Source: Flavipsychrobacter stenotrophus
Lineage (GTDB): Bacteria; Bacteroidota; Bacteroidia; Chitinophagales; Chitinophagaceae
NCBI GenBank assembly: GCA_947372365.1
Contig: CANBTK010000008.1
Location: 1 to 13,637 of the forward strand
Direction: 5' to 3'
Length of the DNA stretch: 13,637 bases
Shown: piece by piece, positions 8,020 through 13,637 of the stretch
How positions within the stretch are numbered: position 1 is the stretch's first letter
Layout of the letters: each line of letters begins with the position of its first letter
The notes under the pieces: model-generated
Database searches by the model: none
What the model was told of the DNA's origin: nothing
Seen by the model: only the letters and a program-made list of their open reading frames with translations
Position numbers and translations under genes: made by a program

Positions 8020-9078
8020 TTAGAAACGAGTACATGGAATGGTACGCCTGCGCACTACTGTATATGGGTTAATATACCTCAATGCTATCTCAAAACCGCC
8101 ATTACCGTTACTTACAGTATTCAGCGAAGAAATGTTATAGTCATAACCCAAGCCTATGCGGAAGTTGCTGTATTCAACACCAGCTGTAATTAAAGCAGCA
8201 TCCTCATTACGCAACCAGCCGCCTAAAAATACCGCAGGGGTAAAGTGTGTGTCGCCGTAGTTGCCGGTCAATGAATAATGGAATTCATTACCATAAATCA
8301 TTTCAGTAGCTGTTGACTGGTACTGGAATAAGAACGCAGGGCGCAGGCTCAGCCTGTCTGCGATATTCCATACTGCTCCAATTTCGCCGGTGTAGCGCAT
8401 ATCTAATACAGCTTCGCTGTTTACCTTTTTCAACAAGGCATCGCTTGGCTGGTTAATGTTATTAGCACCCAGGCCTATTACAAAACTGAATTTTTCGTTT
8501 ACGGCATGGGCATAGCTGATACCCGCATTAACAAGGTAATAGTTAATGGAATTACCTAATGCTTTTTCCTGCGTAGTACCGCCTACAAAGCTGCCGCCCT
8601 GGAACTCATCGGCAAAAAACAGCTTAGAAAGGTCAATGCTCTTTTGGGAATAGCCCGCCTGTAAGCCTACCGCAAGGTCAGAACCGGTATAGTCGGCCTG
8701 GTTGCCGCCGTCAGCGCCACCAAATGTAAGGTGGTATGCCAATGACACAAGCCCTGTAAAGTTAGAAAGGTTGCCATCGCCTGCCTGGTCCTTATATACC
8801 TGCAAGCCGCCTGCAAGGTAGCCTCCATTGGCATCGCTCTTAATAGGCAAATCAACAGAAGCACCACTGGTAACGTAGGGAACTGTTACGCTCTTCCATT
8901 GGTTCCTGTATATCGCATTTGTGCGCACTTTGCCATAGAACATGCCTGTAAACGCCGGGTTTATAACCAGCGGCTGCATGTCAAACTGCGAGAAATGGAT
9001 GTCTTGAGCAAAAGTGGCAGGTGCTGTAAGTACCAGCGCTGCAATACTCAACCGGGTGATAATATTTCTTCTGTTCAT
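8020..9078 (-). CDS. PorP/SprF family type IX secretion system outer-membrane protein
   Basis: This encodes 352 aa, close to the family's usual 300-350. The signal peptide covers residues 1-25 (MNRRN, hydrophobic, ending TFAQ). The family signature follows at once: DIHFSQFDMQPLVINPAFTG (26-45), then YRNQWKSV (57-64) and GLQVYKDQAGDGNLS (91-105). The rest alternates like an outer-membrane barrel and ends with a strand containing FEIALRYI. In Flavobacterium johnsoniae, SprF is needed for secretion of the adhesin SprB, a substrate with a type B C-terminal domain; PorP is the related P. gingivalis T9SS protein. The adjacent upstream gene (19 nt away) encodes just such a substrate, so this is more likely a substrate-dedicated SprF-like partner than the core PorP. 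The start ATG at 9078 gives the signal peptide directly. Confidence 0.93.
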   Translation of the reverse strand: MNRRNIITRLSIAALVLTAPATFAQDIHFSQFDMQPLVINPAFTGMFYGKVRTNAIYRNQWKSVTVPYVTSGASVDLPIKSDANGGYLAGGLQVYKDQAGDGNLSNFTGLVSLAYHLTFGGADGGNQADYTGSDLAVGLQAGYSQKSIDLSKLFFADEFQGGSFVGGTTQEKALGNSINYYLVNAGISYAHAVNEKFSFVIGLGANNINQPSDALLKKVNSEAVLDMRYTGEIGAVWNIADRLSLRPAFLFQYQSTATEMIYGNEFHYSLTGNYGDTHFTPAVFLGGWLRNEDAALITAGVEYSNFRIGLGYDYNISSLNTVSNGNGGFEIALRYINPYTVVRRRTIPCTRF

Positions 9079-9097
9079 TAGTATATGCTTAACTTAA

Positions 9098-12000
9098 TTA
9101 CCTGATGATTGTTACGTTTCCTGTTTTATTAAATATAATGCCTGTAGAAGTGACTGCCTGTATATCATAAACGTATACTGCCAGTGGCTGTGGCTTACCA
9201 TTATAGGTGCCATCCCAACCCTTATCTATGTCCTTAGATTCATACACAAGGTTCCCCCAACGGTTGAAAATACGGAAATAATTTAAAGTAGCAATACCTC
9301 GCTTAATAATTTTAAATTCATTATTTACTCCGTTACCCGGCGTAAAGGCATTTGGAAGCACTAAAAGCGATTCTGGGCTTACAAAAACATCAATCGAATC
9401 GGTAGCAATACAACCATCTGAAGTAACGCCATGCACAAAGTACTTGGTGCTTACATCGGGCGCTGCAACCGGGTCTGAAATGTTGTTGGCACTCAACCCT
9501 GCCGGCGGGAACCATAAGAAAGAGGTACAGTTGGTCAGCGGGCTTATGTGGTAACTCTCGCCAGGGTAAATAGTAACCGAATCGGGTATTGACAACAGCG
9601 CTGCCGGGAACACTGTAGCCGTGAAATGCACCGTATCGGTACAGCCATTGGCTGTAGTGGCTACTATTGTGTAAACCTGGTCGCCAACAGGAGTTATAAC
9701 AGGCGAGCCGCTAAGGCTGTCACTTACGTAGCGCGATGGGTACCAATGGTAGGATACCCCAGAACCTATGCTCGTTGTCACAGGCACAGTAGTTGTGTCG
9801 TGAGGGCAGAAGCTGTAATGGTCAGGTGTAATGGTTGCAAAATTGCCCGGGAATACGGTAATGTGCGCCGAGTCGTTTGACTTACAACCAGCCGGGGTAC
9901 TTACTGTTACGTACAGGTTAGTAGAGGTAGTGCCGCTGTAAACTACGGTTGAAGTAGTCGTATTATCCAGGTCGGCAGGCGGTGTCCAGCTATAAATATA
10001 ACCACCGAACCATGCAGGGTCTACCGATGCGTGAATATGCAGCGTATCGAATGAGCACAGCAGCCTGTTGCCACCCACATAAACTATTGGGTTAGGCTCT
10101 ACATGCAGGTTAAGTGTCCTGTGTATAGGAGGGCAGCGGCCAAACGTAGCAGTAATAACATACAATGCCGATGTATCGGGTGTAATCAGCGCATTAAACA
10201 CATTGGAAACACCAATACCTGCTGTTGGCAGCCACTGATAAGCAAATAGTGGGTCGCCTGTGCCTACGGCCTGTACAACTTTGCCTAAACAGATAGAGGT
10301 ATCGGTAGGGCGTACTGAAATAGTCGTATCTATAACGAAAATGGTCACATTGTCATTGATAGCACAATTAGCAGCCGCAGGCCGTACATTCAGCGTATAG
10401 AAGTTTGTGCCGGCTGTAGATGGCGTTATTATAGGGTTAGCTATAGTTGAGCTGCTCAGGTCGCCCATAACTGCGGTTGTCCATGTGTAGGTATAGGTAC
10501 TAGTACCTGCAGTACCCGGAACTGTGAAATCAAAGCTATCGCTCATGCCTATACATATAGTATCAATGATAGACCTTGGTGTAGCTGGCGTATCTACTTC
10601 TATGTTGAAGCTGTGAATCTGGTCGGCACAATGCGCATAGGACGCAGTAACAACGTAGCCTGATGTAACAACAGGTGTTATAGTAGGGTTGCTGATGTAA
10701 GGGTTAGAAACACCAGTTGTTGGCGACCAAACATAATCGTATTCCGAAGAGCCAGTTATGCTTGCCTGTACAAAACGGCCAATACAAATTACTGTGTCAT
10801 GGTTATTGAGTACAAATGGGGCCAGCGTATGCACATGTATAGTATCGAAAGTATTGCATGCAGGGTTGCTACCCGGGTTAACAGTTACAGTGTAAGTAAC
10901 ATCGCCAGCAACCATAGGTGTAACTACAACGTTGGCCGCGGTAGAAGAACTCAGGTAAGCCGGAGGGGTCCAGGTATAATTCATTGCAATGCCTCCCGGT
11001 GTAACATAAGCATGTAGCAGTGTTGCTTCACCCACGCATGTTTTTACATAATGGGAATCAACAGAGACAACCGGTGGCGCAGGGTCCACCAAGGTAACAG
11101 GGCCTTTAACCACTGTTGGGCATAAACCTACTTTTACCCATATGTTACTGTAAACACCAGCACCAAGGCCAGTTATTACTGCAGTATGACCTGACGATAC
11201 ACCAATGGTAACCGGTGGCTGAGGCACCCCGTTAAAATTATAGTGCAGCGTATCCAGATAACCTGTTTCCAAGCCGTGCAAGGTTATTTTGCCATCGGTA
11301 TAGCCACAAACCGTAGGGTTAGAGAATGTAACACTATCAAATGTCGGGGTGTAAACCGTAACGGTAAGGTCGCGCGTTTTAGGCGGGCAGCCTGCATTGC
11401 CGGTAAGTGTTGCCGTAAGAGTATAAGTAGTAGTTACCGTAGGCGTTAAAGTAGGCGTAAGCGAAGTTCCTCCGCTTGTAACAGAGGATGTAGGTGTCCA
11501 TGCATAACCGAGCAGGCTGCCAAATGTAGGGTCGCCAACAGCTATTGCATTCACCACCTGCCCGTTACAGATAGATGTGTCGGGCGTTAGTATATTAACA
11601 GTAAATGAATCAAGGATGTTTATGGTAGCAGTTGCGCCAAGTACATATAGGCCCGGGTGGCAAGGGTCAGGTATCATTATAGAAACGATAACTGTTTTAG
11701 TACCAGCAGCAGCAACAGACAAAGGGTTAATGGTAACAGACGTAGATGATGCATAAGCAGGCAGAATAATACTGTCGGCAATTGTACCATAGTCGTAACC
11801 GTTAACTGCAGTACCCCCAATAATAAAGCGGGCAACAATAGGCGTATCGTGAGTAACGCCGGTTGTGAATACAAAAGTAGCAGGAAGGCAGCCACGCACA
11901 CAATCCGGCGAACCGCCAGTTACACCCACAGCCCTAACGCCCACAGTCGAATTGGAAGTAAGGCTACCTGCTTCCAGGAATACGCCAGAGTCCCAAATAT

Positions 12001-12835
12001 GGTCAGCGGCATCGGCAATACCCAGTTTAAGGTGGTAAGTATCGCAGGGGTTCACCCTGGCAATAGCATATAAAGGCACAGTAAAACCATCATAGGTGAT
12101 GGTGGTACCTGTGTTATTGGCTACATAGTAGGCGCAGAAAGGCGACCCGGAACCCAACGACGTACAGTTGGAAAGCGGCCATCCGGCGGATGCCCCACAG
12201 TTTACGCTATTGATGCAAACCGGGATAGATGTGCCGGGCACATTGGCAATATTGGTGGAGGTGGAATAAGCACCACCCGTGATAAAGAACCCGAAAACAT
12301 CGTTAAAAGTAGAACAGGTATACCCTGAGTATTCCTCAGAACCGAAAACATATTTAAACCTTATTGTATCGCCGGCAGGCTTAAAATTAAACTCGAGCAC
12401 GCAGGCATCGAACGTAGCCTGCCCTGCAAGTACGCTCAATTCGGTATCGCCTACCCCACCAGTGCCGGTACTAGTATTATCGGTACTGGCGAAGTTACCC
12501 GGCCTTGCGCCAGCGGTATCGCCATTAATAATATTAACGCCAATGGCAGTTGCAGTAGTTACTGCCGTGCCACAGGTAAGTACAATGCCGCTATCCATGC
12601 CCAAAGTACTGGAAACGACAACAAATTCGCCCGACGCATCAGAAGGGCACATCAGTGTAGCGCCAAAAACAGTTACGCCCGGCCCGGCCAGCTTAGCAGC
12701 CATTTGAGACGCGGTATAACCACCTGTTACATTTACTTGTGCCTGTAAACCAATAGATAAGAAGCATAACAGGAATGCTAAGGCACCCTTTAAAATAGAG
12801 GAAAGGGAACTAGGATTTATAAACTTATATTTCAT
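9098..12835 (-). CDS. Giant modular secreted protein: choice-of-anchor L domain, Ig/PKD-like modules, T9SS type B sorting domain
   Basis: This encodes 1245 aa. The signal peptide is residues 1 to about 32 (hydrophobic core ALAFLLCFLSIGLQAQ). A choice-of-anchor L domain spans about 40-292, with the hallmark FGSEEYSGYTCSTFNDVFGF (164-183) and several Cys. A Calx-beta-like domain follows (about 297-405; GTAVNGYDYG at 341-350), then an Ig/PKD-like module (413-496), an SprB-repeat-like module (498-585; TDGKITLHGL), seven more Ig/PKD-like modules (586-1153), and a gliding-motility-associated/T9SS type B C-terminal domain (1156-1245; LPNAFTPGNGVNNEF, FRIFNRWGNLVYES, WDGTYNGKP). The protein should be exported by the T9SS and displayed or released as an adhesin-like fibre; its ligand is unknown. 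It is first in a cluster with PorP/SprF (19 nt downstream). A full-match promoter lies about 75 nt upstream of the ATG. The domain names are from family knowledge; surface adhesion is inference. Confidence 0.93.
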   Translation of the reverse strand: MKYKFINPSSLSSILKGALAFLLCFLSIGLQAQVNVTGGYTASQMAAKLAGPGVTVFGATLMCPSDASGEFVVVSSTLGMDSGIVLTCGTAVTTATAIGVNIINGDTAGARPGNFASTDNTSTGTGGVGDTELSVLAGQATFDACVLEFNFKPAGDTIRFKYVFGSEEYSGYTCSTFNDVFGFFITGGAYSTSTNIANVPGTSIPVCINSVNCGASAGWPLSNCTSLGSGSPFCAYYVANNTGTTITYDGFTVPLYAIARVNPCDTYHLKLGIADAADHIWDSGVFLEAGSLTSNSTVGVRAVGVTGGSPDCVRGCLPATFVFTTGVTHDTPIVARFIIGGTAVNGYDYGTIADSIILPAYASSTSVTINPLSVAAAGTKTVIVSIMIPDPCHPGLYVLGATATINILDSFTVNILTPDTSICNGQVVNAIAVGDPTFGSLLGYAWTPTSSVTSGGTSLTPTLTPTVTTTYTLTATLTGNAGCPPKTRDLTVTVYTPTFDSVTFSNPTVCGYTDGKITLHGLETGYLDTLHYNFNGVPQPPVTIGVSSGHTAVITGLGAGVYSNIWVKVGLCPTVVKGPVTLVDPAPPVVSVDSHYVKTCVGEATLLHAYVTPGGIAMNYTWTPPAYLSSSTAANVVVTPMVAGDVTYTVTVNPGSNPACNTFDTIHVHTLAPFVLNNHDTVICIGRFVQASITGSSEYDYVWSPTTGVSNPYISNPTITPVVTSGYVVTASYAHCADQIHSFNIEVDTPATPRSIIDTICIGMSDSFDFTVPGTAGTSTYTYTWTTAVMGDLSSSTIANPIITPSTAGTNFYTLNVRPAAANCAINDNVTIFVIDTTISVRPTDTSICLGKVVQAVGTGDPLFAYQWLPTAGIGVSNVFNALITPDTSALYVITATFGRCPPIHRTLNLHVEPNPIVYVGGNRLLCSFDTLHIHASVDPAWFGGYIYSWTPPADLDNTTTSTVVYSGTTSTNLYVTVSTPAGCKSNDSAHITVFPGNFATITPDHYSFCPHDTTTVPVTTSIGSGVSYHWYPSRYVSDSLSGSPVITPVGDQVYTIVATTANGCTDTVHFTATVFPAALLSIPDSVTIYPGESYHISPLTNCTSFLWFPPAGLSANNISDPVAAPDVSTKYFVHGVTSDGCIATDSIDVFVSPESLLVLPNAFTPGNGVNNEFKIIKRGIATLNYFRIFNRWGNLVYESKDIDKGWDGTYNGKPQPLAVYVYDIQAVTSTGIIFNKTGNVTIIR
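9101..9370 (-). other. T9SS type B C-terminal sorting domain (residues 1156-1245 of the giant protein)
   Basis: It begins at LLVLPNAFTP after the last Ig-like module and ends four residues after TGNV, with IIR at the very C-terminus. The conserved landmarks of the gliding-motility-associated (CHU_C-type) domain are all present: PNAFTPGNG, NYFRIFNRWGNLVYE, WDGTYNGKP and VYVYDIQA. Type B domains of this kind depend on an SprF-family protein for secretion, and one is encoded immediately downstream. Confidence 0.9.
9377..11599 (-). repeat. Array of nine extracellular modules with paired cysteines (residues 413-1153 of the giant protein)
   Basis: Eight Ig/PKD-like modules of about 75-86 residues and one SprB-like module lie in tandem. 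Each carries two Cys: C423/C483, C510/C572 (SprB-like), C600/C660, C684/C736, C761/C824, C849/C901, C927/C984, C1010/C1065, C1103/C1142. The first Cys sits in a 'SxC.G' or 'C.G' strand and the second in the penultimate strand, so an intra-module disulfide is likely. The last pair is closer together (39 apart instead of 52-63), so that module differs. The DNA of the modules is not conspicuously alike, so the array is ancient and not a recent slippage product. Confidence 0.75.
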
Positions 12836-12881
12836 GCCACAACTTTAGTTATATAAATAGACTACCTAAAAATGAAAAGCG

Positions 12882-12899
12882 TTTGGTTTTTCAACCAAA
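12882..12899 (-). promoter_or_regulatory. GAAA-tetraloop hairpin at the predicted 5' end of the giant-gene mRNA
   Basis: As minus-strand RNA this is a 7 bp perfect stem, UUUGGUU/AACCAAA, closed by a GAAA tetraloop, a GNRA-type loop that is unusually stable. The -7 box at 12910-12917 predicts a start near 12904, so the hairpin would begin within a few nucleotides of the 5' end. Such leaders can protect mRNA from decay; that role is inferred. On the plus strand the loop would be UUUC, which is not a known stable tetraloop, so the minus reading is favoured. Confidence 0.5.
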
Positions 12900-12909
12900 T
12901 TTTCCCCAC

Positions 12910-12941
12910 CAAAGATATGTTTTTTATAAAATATTTCACAA
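12910..12941 (-). promoter_or_regulatory. Bacteroidota-type promoter of the giant secreted-protein gene
   Basis: On the minus strand TTG (12941-12939) is followed after 21 nt by TATCTTTG (12917-12910), matching the Bacteroidota primary-sigma consensus TTG, 17-23 nt, TAnnTTTG. The start would lie near 12904, leaving a leader of roughly 70 nt before the ATG at 12835. This is the best promoter in the window and probably drives the giant gene and PorP/SprF. Confidence 0.7.
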
Positions 12942-12965
12942 TAGTAAGCAAAATAATTGTTCTGG

Positions 12966-12985
12966 ACGCTTAAATAAGCGTTTTT
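12966..12985 (+). terminator. Terminator-like hairpin with U-tract just upstream of ftsK
   Basis: ACGCTT (12966-12971), AAAT loop, AAGCGT (12976-12981), then T-run 12981-12985. The stem is 6 bp (7 if the loop is squeezed to 2 nt). It has the form of a small intrinsic terminator on the plus strand, yet no plus-strand gene lies upstream. It could block antisense transcripts emerging from the 3.7 kb minus gene, or act in the ftsK leader if the ftsK promoter lies further upstream. Confidence 0.45.
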
Positions 12986-12998
12986 GAGGTTAATATTG

Positions 12999-13006
12999 TA
13001 CTTTAA
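12999..13006 (+). promoter_or_regulatory. Weak -7-like box upstream of ftsK
   Basis: TACTTTAA shares TAnnTT with the -7 consensus TAnnTTTG but differs at the last two bases. It lies 16 nt before the ATG. The nearest upstream TTG (12984-12986) is only 12 nt away. Offered only as the best-placed candidate for ftsK. Confidence 0.2.
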
Positions 13007-13022
13007 TAACTGAAAGCCGCCA

Positions 13023-13637
13023 ATGGCCACAACTAGTAAAAGTAAAAAAACAACGGTTCCTGAGCCTCTGCCGGGCGATTTACCGTTGCATATTGACAGA
13101 AAAAGGCAAATAAAGCTTGGTACAGGTATCTTCTTCCTGCTAAGTGGCGTGCTTACCTGCTTTTCAATTTTCAGTTATTTCATTACCTGGATTGACGATG
13201 CCGACAAAGTCGCTGCTATCAATAACATATCCAGCTTTTTCCACTTTCTATTTTTTGATAAAGCAGTGATTGCCAACCATGGCGGCCGCGTAGGCGCAGC
13301 CATCGCCTATGTTTTGGTGTATAAGGGCGCAGGCATTGCAGCCATTGCTATCGGCTGCGGGCTGGCATCCATAGGGCTAAACCTCATTTATGGCAAAAAA
13401 GCGCTGCCTTTATTAAGGTACTTGCGCTGGTTATCCATACTGCTTTTGCTGGTTGCGCCTATTTTATCTTACCTCGCCCCCGCATCAGCATTCCCATTGG
13501 GGGGTGCGCTGGGTAAAGTATCTATTGAATATTTTAACGGGCTGCTGGGCTATGCCGGCACCGGTATGTTCCTGCTATCAACAGTGCTATTTTTTGTATT
13601 TGTTATTTTTGCGCTGGATATAAGCCCTTTCATAACC
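13023..13637 (+). CDS. ftsK: FtsK/SpoIIIE-type DNA translocase, N-terminal membrane domain (3' end outside window)
   Basis: The frame is open from the ATG at 13023 to the window edge, 205 codons. A charged cytoplasmic N-tail (1 to about 31, rich in Lys and Pro) precedes four hydrophobic segments at about 33-56, 100-123, 134-152 and 178-199. This is the layout of the FtsK 4TM domain that anchors the translocase at the division septum. The loop sequences NHGGRVGA (85-92) and GGALG (160-164) fit the family's conserved Asn/Gly-rich positions. Known FtsK proteins pump DNA with a C-terminal RecA-like motor and gamma domain during chromosome dimer resolution; that part lies beyond the window, so the motor itself is not seen. 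The gene is divergent from the giant T9SS substrate gene. The ATG was chosen because it opens directly into the basic tail and nothing longer is available upstream. Confidence 0.82.
   Translation, partial: MATTSKSKKTTVPEPLPGDLPLHIDRKRQIKLGTGIFFLLSGVLTCFSIFSYFITWIDDADKVAAINNISSFFHFLFFDKAVIANHGGRVGAAIAYVLVYKGAGIAAIAIGCGLASIGLNLIYGKKALPLLRYLRWLSILLLLVAPILSYLAPASAFPLGGALGKVSIEYFNGLLGYAGTGMFLLSTVLFFVFVIFALDISPFIT

Noticed and set aside
9377..11599. Possible recent DNA-level tandem repeats in the giant gene
   Set aside because: Comparing the coding DNA of equivalent modules by eye shows no long identical stretches. The repetition is at protein level only.
12279..12707. Plus-strand open frame of 142 codons, Pro/Val/Ser-rich
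   Set aside because: It is antisense to the choice-of-anchor L domain, which has strong family motifs on the minus strand.
1..13637. Defence system, CRISPR array, tRNA, insertion sequence or prophage
   Set aside because: I saw no regularly spaced repeats, cloverleaf-like sequences, transposase or integrase motifs, or terminal inverted repeats. All long frames are accounted for by the genes listed.

Overview
The window looks like chromosomal DNA of a Bacteroidota bacterium, probably Chitinophagales/Chitinophagaceae-like; the family-level guess is inference. Support comes from a Bacteroidota-type outer-membrane beta-barrel receptor with a carboxypeptidase-regulatory-like N-terminus, a PorP/SprF family protein, a giant adhesin-like protein with a type B type IX secretion (T9SS) sorting domain, TAnnTTTG-type promoter boxes, and starts without clear Shine-Dalgarno sequences. 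I see no tRNA, rRNA, CRISPR array, insertion sequence, phage gene or integrase.

Layout from left to right. (1) Bases 1-2153, minus strand: an outer-membrane beta-barrel (TonB-dependent-receptor-like) protein, cut at the left edge so that its C-terminal strands are missing. (2) Bases 2154-2271: a divergent intergenic region with a good -7 box for the receptor and a perfect 8+8 bp palindrome facing the other side. (3) Bases 2272-3485, plus strand: two tandem small lipoproteins that are clearly paralogues of one another and that I do not recognise. (4) Bases 3561-5591, plus strand: uvrB, complete and canonical. (5) Bases 5643-5674: a strong bidirectional terminator between convergent genes. (6) Bases 5695-12835, minus strand: a three-gene T9SS-associated cluster. 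It is transcribed in the order giant modular secreted protein (choice-of-anchor L, Calx-beta-like, SprB-like and Ig/PKD-like modules, type B sorting domain), PorP/SprF, then a PorE-like TPR/PD40/CRD/OmpA protein. A terminator hairpin lies between the second and third genes. (7) Bases 12836-13022: a divergent intergenic region with a full-match promoter for the giant gene, a GAAA-tetraloop hairpin at the expected 5' end of its mRNA, and a terminator-like hairpin just upstream of the next gene. (8) Bases 13023-13637, plus strand: the N-terminal membrane domain of an FtsK/SpoIIIE DNA translocase, cut by the right edge.

The likely functional unit is the minus-strand triad. From family knowledge, the giant protein would be exported through the T9SS by its type B C-terminal domain with the help of the adjacent PorP/SprF protein. 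The OmpA/PD40 protein would tie the outer-membrane assembly to peptidoglycan. uvrB (nucleotide excision repair) and ftsK (chromosome segregation and division) are housekeeping genes with no evident link to it. The least explained part is the tandem lipoprotein pair beside the receptor. I found no convincing defence or mobile system here.
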